Positions 32,801 to 41,311 of a stretch of 64,000 nucleotides of DNA are shown piece by piece. This stretch comes from a virus. The stretch lies in the IMG/VR virus record IMGVR_UViG_3300035670_000169, positions 1 to 64,000 of that record. One strand, written 5' to 3'. The notes below the pieces were generated by a model. The model ran no database searches. It worked only from the letters and a program-made list of their open reading frames with translations, and was not told where the DNA came from. Numbering within the stretch: position 1 is the stretch's first letter; each line of letters starts with the position of its first letter. Position numbers and translations under genes: made by a program.

Positions 32801-35613
32801 GCTATTTTTAAATTTGTTCCAGTAAAGAAAACGCCACCAACAGCATATAAAAGACCGCCATTAGTTCCTATGTTGGCATCTGTTCCATAACTATAGCCAT
32901 TAGCCCAAGATGATAATTGAGACGGAAGAAAATATCTATTTACTTTTGATATAGACCCCATCTTTGAAAAATCACCATCATTATAATTTAAGCCCCCAAC
33001 TGCGCCACCAGCAGCAGACTCTCCATCAGTCAAACATATACCTACAATATTTATATCTGCTTCCTGTTCATCAAACTTATTTCTTTGAGAAAAATCTATA
33101 TTATTTAAGTTCTCTAAATATCCAAATTGTTTTGTGTAATTAAATATTCCATATAAGTTGTTTAAGTTGGGAAAATTTCCCCAGTCATTGTATTCGTCAC
33201 CAAATGCGTTTGGAGTTATTTGAAAAAATTTATCTGCCGTAGGGAATCCGATTTCATCTAAAAATGCTTGACGGGATTCTGCATTTGGCGTTCCAGCATC
33301 TCCGTTTAAAAAATCTTTTGTAAGAACATACCATGGCGCTTCTGCGTTCGCACTTCTCACACAAGTAACTAGATCAATGTTTTTTACTTCATTAGCACAC
33401 AATAATATCTCCACTACAGATCCACCAGACCCATCTGCACTTTTTACAAAGTCAAATGAAAAGTCAACAGTTGCTTTATTTACTATGAAGTAACCTATTG
33501 GAGGATTAAGTGTAATGTCGTCAATAGTTTCAAGAAAATCTTGTGGAACTCCAGTAGTAAAACTTGATGAATAATCGCCAATACTACATATAAGGTTGCT
33601 TCTATAATCTGGAGATAATCCTGGAGTTACTGCATTCCCAAGATTGTCAACACCAAGCATAGACCTTGATGTCGTTATTTCGGTGAAGTCTTCTAGCCCA
33701 AGATTAACTGAATGAATATAAGAATTATTCTGAGCCAATATAGATATTGGATATGTGAATTCACTATATCCAGCAAGCATTTGAGCAATAGTAGTTGCTA
33801 CAACGGCAGATGCCTCGTCATTTGTAACAGTATCCCCTTCATATTGAAACGATACATTAAATTCTAATTGTCCGCCTTGAATAATTAAAGGATTTTCCTC
33901 AGATGATCCAACAATAGACTTGGTAACTACTTTAGTGGTCCCAGATCTATCTACATATCTATAAACTAAATCATCTTTTATTGTTGTGCCCCATATGTTT
34001 GCTCCTTGAATAAAGTTTTCACCTGGTATTATGGTAGATATATATTCAAGATTTTGATTAGACGAGTTTGTTGGAAGATATGAATCATCCCCATTGAAAT
34101 ATGTGTCAGCCGTCCTTATAGTTGGGGCTGGCATGAAATGCTTTCTCTTGTAAATATGAAAGTTTCTATCTGGAGCAATACTGAGCTGTAAAGACACGAC
34201 ATCTCCAGCCGAAAGTTTTGGGATACCTCTGGCATCTATGATGTAGTTTGCCCCAGCATTGTACATCTTGTTTTTCTTTAACTTATCTTGCAGGGGCTCA
34301 TCTTCATCCCATATAGCATGAGGACGGATTCCAGAAATGACCTTTATGTCTATCTCCTCGTCTGTTGGTCGTGGGCTATACCGTGGGGTGATCTTTGCAG
34401 TAACCTTGACGTTGTCAAAGCTATCTACGTAGTTACCATAGAAGAGTCTGTTGTTTGAAACAACCTGACATTGGGCAATCTTTGGGACATTATCAAACTG
34501 CTTTGCAACCTCTTCAGCACTGACCCCAACAAGAATCTTGTTGTTATAAAAACTATAAACAGACTGAGTATGCAACCAGTTTTCAGAGGAATCTGTTGTG
34601 CTCACCTCGTCAACAACTAGCCAAGACCCATTGTCGCCTTCCCTAACAAGTATCTTTATGAAATCAACCTCTTTGTTTGTAGGTGGAAGCGTAAGAACGC
34701 ATACGTTATTTACGGTATAGTTTACATATGTCTGAGCCCCTTGCTCTAAGGTAACTGGGGGTACAGCAAGAGATGAGTAAGGAGATATGCTAGACTCAAT
34801 CCCATCCTTGTATATCCACTGATATGCAAACTGGAATCCACTTGTGTTCTTGAAGTTTGACTCTAGATATTGCGTGTCGTACCCAAACTCGAACTTGATC
34901 TTTTCAAGAGGAGTTCTTGGGCATGAGGAAACAAGATCTCTGAATTCTTGAATAGTGTATGAATAGTATCCAACTTGTTGGTTAGTTGTTTGTTGTGCGT
35001 TGTCTAATAATGCCCTGTAGGCATTTACCTTCTTCGGTTCGTTCTTGTTGTCAGTGAAGTATATGATGGCATCTGTGTTCATGTCATCGATATATCCCTG
35101 CTGTGTCATGTGGCTTTCTATGACAGGATACTTTTCAAACTCAGATCTGTTTATGTGTACTATGTCTGCACTTACAAACCCGTCTTCAGGGAAGTTGAAC
35201 TGGTTAGATTTGAGAATAAGTCTTACTGAGTTTTGCTTTCCTTGAGGTACAGTTTTGTTTTTAGGCAGTTTCCCATATGGATCATACGCGTAAATGCCAT
35301 GCTCGTTTCTGTCGCTAGACCAGACAAAGAAGTATATGATCTTGGACTTGTTGTCTACTACACTGCCTATAGTTCTATGAGTTATCCCAGCCTCTTCCTT
35401 TAGTTGATCAAACTCATTATAGAACGTTGCTCTTGAGTTACCCTTAACGTTCTTTAGTACTCCAGCATCACCAGAAGAATCATCCCCGTCTGCCCCAGAA
35501 GCCGTATCATTGCTGCTGTACCTGACATTCAGAGCATCCACCATAGCATTCTCTGCCGTCAGCTTGAGATCTGTAGTAGAGTCTAGCTGGCGTGGTATTA
35601 TTTTATTTATCAT
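29845..35613 (-). CDS. tail nozzle (T7 gp12-like) protein fused to calcium-binding and repeat modules
   Basis: The 1922-residue protein starts MINKIIPRQLDSTTDLKLTAENAMVDALNVRYSS, the pattern of podovirus tail tubular B/nozzle proteins. The first 1500 residues are beta-rich. From about 1550 to 1690 come host-type repeats: GCKNINACNYDPDAKIDDGTC, GCTDPDACNYNSLANADDNSC and GCMDPSYSNYDPNA, with the Asp-rich DIDGDDICDDRD between. A Gly/Val-rich linker (AVGGGDVGTAGG, repeated) follows. Near 1800 there is an EF-hand/dockerin-like loop, DFDDDGTIDVDDF. Such modules occur in secreted flavobacterial proteins. Here they probably sit at the tail tip and may bind Ca2+ or the host surface. The nozzle assignment rests on start pattern, size and position. 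Confidence 0.75.
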   Translation of the reverse strand: MINKIIPRQLDSTTDLKLTAENAMVDALNVRYSSNDTASGADGDDSSGDAGVLKNVKGNSRATFYNEFDQLKEEAGITHRTIGSVVDNKSKIIYFFVWSSDRNEHGIYAYDPYGKLPKNKTVPQGKQNSVRLILKSNQFNFPEDGFVSADIVHINRSEFEKYPVIESHMTQQGYIDDMNTDAIIYFTDNKNEPKKVNAYRALLDNAQQTTNQQVGYYSYTIQEFRDLVSSCPRTPLEKIKFEFGYDTQYLESNFKNTSGFQFAYQWIYKDGIESSISPYSSLAVPPVTLEQGAQTYVNYTVNNVCVLTLPPTNKEVDFIKILVREGDNGSWLVVDEVSTTDSSENWLHTQSVYSFYNNKILVGVSAEEVAKQFDNVPKIAQCQVVSNNRLFYGNYVDSFDNVKVTAKITPRYSPRPTDEEIDIKVISGIRPHAIWDEDEPLQDKLKKNKMYNAGANYIIDARGIPKLSAGDVVSLQLSIAPDRNFHIYKRKHFMPAPTIRTADTYFNGDDSYLPTNSSNQNLEYISTIIPGENFIQGANIWGTTIKDDLVYRYVDRSGTTKVVTKSIVGSSEENPLIIQGGQLEFNVSFQYEGDTVTNDEASAVVATTIAQMLAGYSEFTYPISILAQNNSYIHSVNLGLEDFTEITTSRSMLGVDNLGNAVTPGLSPDYRSNLICSIGDYSSSFTTGVPQDFLETIDDITLNPPIGYFIVNKATVDFSFDFVKSADGSGGSVVEILLCANEVKNIDLVTCVRSANAEAPWYVLTKDFLNGDAGTPNAESRQAFLDEIGFPTADKFFQITPNAFGDEYNDWGNFPNLNNLYGIFNYTKQFGYLENLNNIDFSQRNKFDEQEADINIVGICLTDGESAAGGAVGGLNYNDGDFSKMGSISKVNRYFLPSQLSSWANGYSYGTDANIGTNGGLLYAVGGVFFTGTNLKIAHVPRDVFNHIEDSEALVSIARFNQFGGKEKSTFMPLTLPSPLSNSRYISEQEYNDDIKYSEIETIYALFSGDTLKDYSEYRSFKSASSHEFGVIYYDERGRHGFVNPIGGVYVAGYSSQERPQGEQKGKVDIEISVSSPPPPWARFYQFAHTKSTSIQDFVQYTAGGAFTSVGDTETEQNIYISLNYLQTSIVSYSSSFGARSPEGGLQLYKFKKGDRLRVISYKTTSEQIVYPNKYDFEIVDVVNIGDSNNPLHAGSTTPPFNKMGEFAIIKNNPTASPFDFASVKNGTDVWSNNCIIEIYTPSKISEQEQKIYYEIGPIKPILSQGNQLTHGESTLLTEGDVWWRKVAVNFREYQNSLFQDILVDTLGTGGSNTSKSNFKNYYLESKTFTDLVRADSIGTGRPNSVLKNAKETRNESSITYSDQSAVSTTRPKYSSFNYSLLNYKDIPEVYGSINFMIDRGDSILVIQEDKVSYSPVLRNLLSDNANSEFLVSSTEVLGTSKFYAGRAGCDNNPESVVDVDGTVYFVHKSTAKVFKLTSTGIEDVSSTGMSSYLREMFNSILNTSSLVSKADIKVIGGYDPLNEEYVFTVKRIDVDPTRNTGAPGVVVDSIDAPKKGCKNINACNYDPDAKIDDGTCKFPIPGRDCDGKCIDDIDGDDICDDRDPPIYGCTDPDACNYNSLANADDNSCVYAEYPYDCNNNCTDFHPGTNFGTAPGAPFAIGPVCIDQKVFRGCMDPSYSNYDPNANYPYSDKGAYLCFNVSFPTLSEGGDGQVAVGGGDVGTAGGNGQGGQAAVGGGEVGTAGGNSGVNVVGGGNPFVPTNTVVINTIEKFIEYNGLKLSDLKALFNFTKSKPLNLHQAFNLYDFDDDGTIDVDDFNKFFAYYETDINQNFLIPPSKPSGPALTQQLEALVEKVLLLNQVYVNSTTQVAPLVDVNVSDYLLYLAGLSGPPESLITATGASISTSDPEAVTNLLDFLSGYTP

Positions 35614-35614
35614 C

Positions 35615-36454
35615 TTAATACTTTGGTACTTGCGTGAAGTTCTTTCTAATCGTCTTCAGGGCATTCTCTTTGGTGAAGTTGCTCAACCTTGCATTGGCAA
35701 GTCTTCTTTCGTTGTAGTATTCTGCTCTGGCCCTGGCCTTTTCTGAAGCTGGGACCGTAGCCTTCTTTTCAATCAGTTTGTAGTACATGTACGCACGCAG
35801 GGCTTCCTCGGCATATACGTGCACTGAAGGATCTGACGACCTAGCTTCGTCGGCAACGTACTCCAAAACCACCTCACTGATGTCAGAACGCTTCTGCAAT
35901 TCGATTCTGTTCTGGTCAAGGTTCATCCTGTACTCACCTCTGTGGTGTCCACCACCCATCCCGTATATCCTTCCTATGCCACCCTCGTACATGAAGTTCT
36001 CAAACACATACTCATAGAAGCTAGAAATAGTTGATGTTTGGTTCAACGTGGCAGTCTTGCTGTCCACGGTGTCCTCTATCTTATTCAGTTCTATGTTCAA
36101 CGGGTTGTTGTTGAACGTATTATATGTAGCCGTCTCACCAGTATCACTTACTTTCTTCTGAGAGTAGTTTAGGTTTTTGTTCTCTGCAAACACATACACC
36201 ATCCCGTCCTCTGCAACAACGCCGATCTTGATCAGATCAACAAAGTCATCTGGCAGCAATACCGTATCGTTAGTTTCAACTGACAACTTAAGTGACTTGA
36301 CCTTCTTGCCAATGTCAAACCCAATATCCCTGATGCCTCTCAGGGCTATGTTCCTGAGTTGTATGTCGGATACATTGCTTACGTAGTCATCAGAATCCAT
36401 TGAGATTCTGAAGTCACCTATTATATTCTTAAGACGTACTGTGTTGTGTGACAT
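35615..36454 (-). CDS. putative neck/tail-tube connector protein, 279 aa
   Basis: It begins MSHNTVRLKNIIGDFRISMDSDDYVSN and ends with a helix rich in Arg/Ala (YYKLIEKKATVPASEKARARAEYYNERRLANARLSNF). The middle includes SYEYVFENFMYEGG-like and Gly/His-rich GMGGGHHRGEYRMN sequence. The C-terminal YYNERRLANARLSNFTKENALKTIRKNF is a pattern I associate with head-tail connectors of podovirus-like Bacteroidota phages. It sits just before the nozzle and overlaps the upstream gene as TAATG. Confidence 0.65.
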   Translation of the reverse strand: MSHNTVRLKNIIGDFRISMDSDDYVSNVSDIQLRNIALRGIRDIGFDIGKKVKSLKLSVETNDTVLLPDDFVDLIKIGVVAEDGMVYVFAENKNLNYSQKKVSDTGETATYNTFNNNPLNIELNKIEDTVDSKTATLNQTSTISSFYEYVFENFMYEGGIGRIYGMGGGHHRGEYRMNLDQNRIELQKRSDISEVVLEYVADEARSSDPSVHVYAEEALRAYMYYKLIEKKATVPASEKARARAEYYNERRLANARLSNFTKENALKTIRKNFTQVPKY

Positions 36455-37218
36455 TATTCAGCTGCTGTTTTTGCTTGAGCGTAATTGTATACATCTGAAT
36501 CTCTGAGGTGAACCCCCACCATCTCGGCCATAACGCTGACCAGTTCTGGGACGTAATGCTCTGGAAGCATAAAGTTTCTTGTGTTAAATAGATCTGGTAT
36601 TTCTATTCCATTGGAAATAGTTGACGCATAAACTGGACTACCATCAAATAAAACATTTTGAAATGTAATTGACCCAGGCTGTCTGTAGTATGTCATCAGT
36701 ATGTCGTCTGTATCGGATGGGAAGACGTATATCTTATCTGCTATAAGGGCGACAGGGAAGTTTCTAGTTGGGCCAGACAGTCTACTGTTCCTGACACTCT
36801 CCAGTATAGACGCATCGTACAGGAGTTCGTATTCCCCAATCACATCGTTTTCATTGCCAGTATTAATTGGTGGGTCTTCATCTACTGGTGTTGCCGCCCC
36901 ATTCCTTATTGATATTATTTTGTATAGATTACCAGGTTTAGAGTACTGGTTATTACCCTGAGAGGTAATGGCATGATCTATTACAATAAACGGGGACAGA
37001 TCCTCTATCTTTCTTTCTCTGTACGACAACCTGTTCCCCACGTCTACAGATGCTTTAGCTAGTTTCTTTCCTTCAACCAGCTCAGTCATCATCTCATTAA
37101 ATATCTGTCTCTGAGCAATGTCTGCCAGAGAATTAAATACAGCAGAATTTATAAAGCCTTTTTGTTCTTTATTTACAAGATCTTTGAGGGCGTTGTAAAC
37201 TGTTATAGTACTAGCCAT
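36454..37218 (-). CDS. putative head-tail adaptor protein, 254 aa
   Basis: The frame is open to 37245, but that extension runs into the terminator. The ATG at 37218 (MASTITVYNALKDLVNKEQKGFINSAVFNSLA) is the likely start. The product has a helical N-terminus and a beta-rich middle (ALIADKIYVFPSDTDDILMTYYRQPG), similar in style to T7 gp11-like adaptors. A TATATTTG box (37223-37230) ends 4 bp before the ATG. It is followed by the connector and nozzle genes. Confidence 0.6.
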   Translation of the reverse strand: MASTITVYNALKDLVNKEQKGFINSAVFNSLADIAQRQIFNEMMTELVEGKKLAKASVDVGNRLSYRERKIEDLSPFIVIDHAITSQGNNQYSKPGNLYKIISIRNGAATPVDEDPPINTGNENDVIGEYELLYDASILESVRNSRLSGPTRNFPVALIADKIYVFPSDTDDILMTYYRQPGSITFQNVLFDGSPVYASTISNGIEIPDLFNTRNFMLPEHYVPELVSVMAEMVGVHLRDSDVYNYAQAKTAAE

Positions 37219-37222
37219 AGTA

Positions 37223-37230
37223 CAAATATA
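37223..37230 (-). promoter_or_regulatory. possible late promoter -7 box (TATATTTG)
   Basis: TATATTTG (minus strand) ends 4 bp before the ATG at 37218, the same spacing as TAACTTTG before the ATG at 8951. It sits right behind a terminator, which makes a new start of transcription sensible. No TTG is found 17-23 bp upstream. Confidence 0.45.
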
Positions 37231-37259
37231 AAAAAGAAAGGCCACCCGAATGGATGGCC
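37228..37259 (-). terminator. rho-independent terminator
   Basis: Minus strand: GGCCATCC, loop ATTC, GGGTGGCC, then TTTCTTTTTT. The stem has 8 pairs, one of them G-U. It ends the unit that finishes with the 37285-38118 gene. Confidence 0.9.
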
Positions 37260-37284
37260 TATCATTTGGTTATGAACCAGTTAT

Positions 37285-38118
37285 TTAGATCTTCTCAAGC
37301 TGTGCTTCGATAGAAGACAATGCCGTGGATCCACGCTCCGTAAGACAGAATCTAGTCATCACGTCTAAAGGTTGCTGGCCTACAGGAACGGCAACTATAA
37401 GGCTACCCGTGTCGAACCAGTAGCACCCGTTATCTGCGAACTTGATGATCTGATACTGAGACGCTTTGTTCAACACGCTTCTGACCTTCACCATAGGATC
37501 GTCAAAGGCGCTCATGAACTGCTTGGGCTTAGACTTTGCAATCTGCAACAGATCGTACTTGATCTCACTCACAGGTCTGTCTACGTTGACATTGTAGAAC
37601 ATAGCGACTGGAAGCAGTTCGTCAATCGTCTTCTCCCGAACCATAGCAACTGAATCGAAGATGCTGAACTCGTCTGTAAGTTCTTTCTCTACGTTTCTCT
37701 TTGTGTTTACCAGTCTGAATATACTGCCATTGTTCTCTTCATTGCCTGGGTGGAGGCGAAGGAACTCTTGCAGGTTTGGCTTCTCTCTGGGGACAAACAG
37801 ATTCCCATCTCTAAATATGATTGGTTCCTTTTTGGACGAAGGATTCTGTTCGTCGTAGAAAACGCTTGGTTCTCCAGGACAGTATCTTATCTGTCGTACA
37901 GACTTTGACTCCTCATCAAATATGTTGATGCTGTGCTGATTGAGCATATAGGTGACTCCATGGTCCCCAATAATCTCATACGTAGCATGTTCAACTGGCT
38001 TTGACTCGTCAAACTCGTAACGAACCAACGGCTTCTTCTTTGCGGTTGTTTGCACCTCAGCCACCTGTGGCTGATTAGCGGGTCTACCTGCGGACCGCTT
38101 TACTTGTGTTTCTTCCAT
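37285..38118 (-). CDS. hypothetical structural-region protein, 277 aa
   Basis: It starts with a basic/Pro-rich arm (MEETQVKRSAGRPANQPQVAEVQTTAKKKPLVRYEFDES), then the segment ESKSVRQIRYCPGEPSVFYDEQ and a helical C-terminal half with EELTDEFSIFDSVAMVREKT-like and ADNGCYWFDTGSLIVAVPVGQQP sequence. It is located between a LamG-like protein and the neck genes. It may be a capsid or neck accessory protein; the family was not recognised. A terminator follows. Confidence 0.65.
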   Translation of the reverse strand: MEETQVKRSAGRPANQPQVAEVQTTAKKKPLVRYEFDESKPVEHATYEIIGDHGVTYMLNQHSINIFDEESKSVRQIRYCPGEPSVFYDEQNPSSKKEPIIFRDGNLFVPREKPNLQEFLRLHPGNEENNGSIFRLVNTKRNVEKELTDEFSIFDSVAMVREKTIDELLPVAMFYNVNVDRPVSEIKYDLLQIAKSKPKQFMSAFDDPMVKVRSVLNKASQYQIIKFADNGCYWFDTGSLIVAVPVGQQPLDVMTRFCLTERGSTALSSIEAQLEKI

Positions 38119-38127
38119 TTAATATAA

Positions 38128-39447
38128 TTAACCAAGTGGTTTATATCTCTCGTACAATGCTATTGCCAGTCGTGCCGCCTCCGATGCACCAATATCTTTC
38201 TCTATAACACCAAATCTAGCCAAATGTCCTTTAAATGATTTTGACTTTGTGTCAGACCTGCCCATGCCTAATGACTCTATCAGCAAAGTTCCATCTGTTC
38301 TAAATGGTTTGGATATAGATCCTTCAGTCATAGATGGTATCAATCCTACTATATCACCAAGATGATTGTGTAGAAATATATTGAAGTTTTTGTCTCTTCT
38401 TATGATAAACACATAACACGTTTGGTCTTTATTTGGGAACGTGTATGGCGTAGTACCAAGAAGCCCAGCATTTGTCTTTGTTTTTGGTGGTACTCCACCA
38501 GGCTGTATTGTTCCGTTTTCAGCATATAAAGCATGCCTTGTGGAGAACGTTGAACCTTGGTCTGGATCAAATGGGCCAAAGTTCCATGTAGACCCATATA
38601 TCTCCGAGATAGAAACTAAAGATGATATATCGGTATCCTTATACCCAACAACAAGATATATCGTATAGTCTCCATGCCCACTAAATGCTTGAGCGATTTC
38701 AAGAGGTGGATCAGCAAATATATCCTCACCACCAGAGAAATCTACAGATCTAGTTGCAAGGCCGTTTGTGTCTCTGTAGCCATAGTCAATTTCAAGTTCA
38801 TCCCCTACTATTGTAGGAGAGGTTATTGCTGGACCAACTGAAAAATAGTAGGCTGTTGCCCCCGCAAGCTGGCTTGAGTTTTCCCACGTAGAAAAAGTCC
38901 CACCAGTTGCGCTGTATCCTGTAAAGTTTGATATGTCAGCAGCATCAAGATCTATGATGGGATATGTGTCTTCTTTGAACTGAATTCCGTTTACAATGAA
39001 AGACGTAAGACCAGATGGATTTATAAGTATATTCTTCTCGTTAAGGTCTTCTGGGGCACTGTGTATGCGTGCGAAGATGCTCTTTGGGGTCTGCAATTCT
39101 GCACTCAAGAAGCTGACAAACGAGTTGACAAAGTCAAACTTCATCACACGCTGATTCGTGTCTGTAGACGTTATAAAGTTCGTTATGTCCTCAACCAGTT
39201 TCGCCTCTTCCCCAACCACACACTGAACGTTTACAGTTGTCTTCTTAATCGATTCTCCATCAACAAGATCTACGTGCTCGAATATACCAGAGTTGTTGAA
39301 CACAAGATTCACAAAACCGCTTGTTGCAGTCATGTATGAGAGGCTAGACACAGGGATAGACAGTACACTTACTCCAACACCAGTGTCTGATGCATCGGTA
39401 CTGCTAGGCCCTACCTGCTCTTTGTTGAATAGGAAGTATTTATTCAT
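38128..39447 (-). CDS. LamG/concanavalin-like structural protein, 439 aa
   Basis: The N-terminal third (MNKYFLFNKEQVGPSSTDASDTG) is beta-rich and unrecognised. The C-terminal 280 residues look like a jelly-roll lectin domain: WENSSQLAGATAYYFSVGP, FSGHGDYTIYLVVGYKDT, KNFNIFLHNHLGDIVG and GHLARFGVIEKDIGASEAARL. That last part is typical of LamG-type modules ending in a helix and YERY. It could be a head fibre or decoration that binds sugars. Confidence 0.6.
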   Translation of the reverse strand: MNKYFLFNKEQVGPSSTDASDTGVGVSVLSIPVSSLSYMTATSGFVNLVFNNSGIFEHVDLVDGESIKKTTVNVQCVVGEEAKLVEDITNFITSTDTNQRVMKFDFVNSFVSFLSAELQTPKSIFARIHSAPEDLNEKNILINPSGLTSFIVNGIQFKEDTYPIIDLDAADISNFTGYSATGGTFSTWENSSQLAGATAYYFSVGPAITSPTIVGDELEIDYGYRDTNGLATRSVDFSGGEDIFADPPLEIAQAFSGHGDYTIYLVVGYKDTDISSLVSISEIYGSTWNFGPFDPDQGSTFSTRHALYAENGTIQPGGVPPKTKTNAGLLGTTPYTFPNKDQTCYVFIIRRDKNFNIFLHNHLGDIVGLIPSMTEGSISKPFRTDGTLLIESLGMGRSDTKSKSFKGHLARFGVIEKDIGASEAARLAIALYERYKPLG

Positions 39448-39462
39448 ATGAATTAAAGTGAA

Positions 39463-39486
39463 GCAAGGGGGCCGAAGCCCCCTTGC
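39463..39486 (-). terminator. hairpin terminator with UUCG loop
   Basis: Minus strand: GCAAGGGGGC, TTCG, GCCCCCTTGC, then TTCACTTTAATT. The stem is perfect (10 bp) but the U-run is interrupted. It follows the 39493-39855 gene. Confidence 0.7.
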
Positions 39487-39492
39487 AATTCA

Positions 39493-39855
39493 TTATACAA
39501 TAGCTATTGCTTCAGTAGAGCCAATAAACGCCCAACCAGAACCATTCCAAAACATTGTAACAGATTCGCCGACACCATCTAAGGTGGCAGCATCTATATT
39601 CCCTTCATTATATATGGTTGTTGTTGGGGTTACGAAAACAGACGTTGTTCCAGTATGAGTTATAACTATAGTAGTGCCAGGTATTGTAGCGTCTGGAACA
39701 GTAAATGTCAACGCAGCAGCGCCACTTCCAGTAACTGTTTTAACAAAACTAGAAGTACCATTCCACGATGATGTAGCGCCAGTTCCTCCTATGCCAGCAG
39801 CTGTTTGAACTGCCCCATCTAAAAACAGAGGAAATATGTGATTACTTCTTGCCAT
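39493..39855 (-). CDS. small beta-rich capsid-region protein, 120 aa
   Basis: It begins MARSNHIFPLFLDGAVQTAAGIGGTGATSSWNG and is rich in Thr/Val/Gly with almost no charge (TVTGSGAAALTFTVPDATIPGTTIVITHTGTTSVFVTP). This fits a surface or decoration beta-sandwich. It sits next to the major capsid gene and ends at a terminator. The role is inferred from position. Confidence 0.6.
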   Translation of the reverse strand: MARSNHIFPLFLDGAVQTAAGIGGTGATSSWNGTSSFVKTVTGSGAAALTFTVPDATIPGTTIVITHTGTTSVFVTPTTTIYNEGNIDAATLDGVGESVTMFWNGSGWAFIGSTEAIAIV

Positions 39856-39876
39856 GATTTCTTTTATTTGTGATTT

Positions 39877-39904
39877 AAGGGGAGAGGCCGAAACCCCTCC
39901 CCTT
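39877..39904 (-). terminator. GC-rich hairpin after the major capsid gene
   Basis: Minus strand: AAGGGGAG(GGG), loop TTTCG, (GCC)TCTCCCCTT, followed by AAATCACAAATAAAA. The stem is strong but the U-run is weak, so it may attenuate or stabilise the capsid mRNA. Confidence 0.6.
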
Positions 39905-39917
39905 TCCTCAGGTTATT

Positions 39918-41306
39918 TTATGCAGTCTTCAGGACAACGTGTTGGTTAGCCGCACGAGTGATCAGGTTGATCTCAGAACGGTAGTGGAACGTAGCAACGT
40001 CCTTACCGTTTGTACCGTTATTCGTGTAGCCAAGAACACCACCACCAGTTACCCAGTGCTCAAGCTCTCTGGAGTACCCGTTGGATGCCTTGTAGTTCAT
40101 CTCCAGTGCGGGAGACTTAACGCCAGTCCGAGCGTCAGCAACCTGCGACATGGGGATCATAACGCCAGCATACTTAGAGCCAGACAACAGAGTTGGATCG
40201 TTCAGGAGTTTCCAGCTATGCTTATGGAAAGTGTAACCACCTCTGGTGAACGATTTGAATCCAAGCTGTACAGCGAGGTCAGCGTTGTTGTTGAAAGCAC
40301 CGAACTGGCCAGGCAAACCAGCAGTAACCTGCGTAGCAAGTCCGCTAGCCAACATGTCATCGATATTCAACTCGAACGTTCTGTTCAGGTACATGGCATA
40401 CTCCATGGGAGCGCCCTGCTTGTCAAGTTCAGTAATGATGAGGTCGATGTCGGCAAAAGACTCAAAGCTGCCAGTATAAACATTACCTCTGTCTTCTACA
40501 GCAGAAATGTACCCTTCAGAACCAGCAAGACCGTCAGTTGAGCTAATCAAATTGTCTGCTTGTTTTGCAAACAGCATCATCAGCTCGCGCTTGTCCATGA
40601 ATCTGGCTCTTGCTTCGGACTCTCCGTACATAAACCATCTGTAATCACCATTACCAACGTTTATATATCCAACGTTGGTTGCTTGAGAACCAGTGACCTC
40701 GTACTTTTCCTTTACAATCATAAAGGGGTTCTTTCTACGAGTGTAACCAGGCTCAATGTAGGATGTTGGCTGATCAGTACCCTGTGGATACATATTCCCA
40801 AGAATTGCAAGCTCTTGGTTATTTGCAAGAGCATCAGTGTTTGTTGTATCACCAATTGCAGTCAGTTTTGTTACAGTAGTGTTAGTAGCAGTAGCGCTAG
40901 AAGTAGCCTCAACTAAATATCTTGTTCCTGTAGCAATGTTCATAAGAACGTCATATGTTTGGGGGATATATGCACTATCATCATTATTGAAAGTGACGTT
41001 AACAGCAGATCCACCAGCAAAAGTGAAGGCGTCAGAAGTTTTTGCTTTTCTATGTCTACGCTTTTCTTCAAACCATTCAATTTGGTCTGCCTGTCCAGCG
41101 TTTTTTACTGCACCAGTGAGTGTCAGAAATCCAGTGATACCCTGGTCTCCAAACGTTTTTACAAACAGTTCTCTTACCTGTGGTTTGTTAATGTCAGTCA
41201 GACCAACAAACTCGTTAAGTGCTGTGTACTTGTCTGGAGTAAGTTTAGTTGCGCCAACGCTATTTACGTTAGTAGTGCTGGCTGCTGTTGTTGCTGATAT
41301 AGCCAT
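39918..41306 (-). CDS. major capsid protein
   Basis: The 462-residue protein lies right after the scaffold candidate, as major capsid genes do. It starts MAISATTAASTTNVNSVGATKLTPDKYTALNEFVGLTDINKPQVRELFVKTFGDQG. The middle contains RKNPFMIVKEKYEVTGSQATNVGYIN and the C-terminus LEMNYKASNGYSRELEHWVTGGGVLG, typical of N4-gp56-like/crAss-like capsid proteins with an HK97-type fold. Gene order (portal, scaffold, capsid) and size support it. It forms the icosahedral shell. No protease gene is nearby. Confidence 0.82.
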   Translation of the reverse strand: MAISATTAASTTNVNSVGATKLTPDKYTALNEFVGLTDINKPQVRELFVKTFGDQGITGFLTLTGAVKNAGQADQIEWFEEKRRHRKAKTSDAFTFAGGSAVNVTFNNDDSAYIPQTYDVLMNIATGTRYLVEATSSATATNTTVTKLTAIGDTTNTDALANNQELAILGNMYPQGTDQPTSYIEPGYTRRKNPFMIVKEKYEVTGSQATNVGYINVGNGDYRWFMYGESEARARFMDKRELMMLFAKQADNLISSTDGLAGSEGYISAVEDRGNVYTGSFESFADIDLIITELDKQGAPMEYAMYLNRTFELNIDDMLASGLATQVTAGLPGQFGAFNNNADLAVQLGFKSFTRGGYTFHKHSWKLLNDPTLLSGSKYAGVMIPMSQVADARTGVKSPALEMNYKASNGYSRELEHWVTGGGVLGYTNNGTNGKDVATFHYRSEINLITRAANQHVVLKTA

Positions 41307-41311
41307 TTTTT

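Noticed and set aside
37219-37245. Extended start (MAFLFYICT) of the head-tail adaptor
   Set aside because: It reads through the U-run of a terminator and the TATATTTG box.
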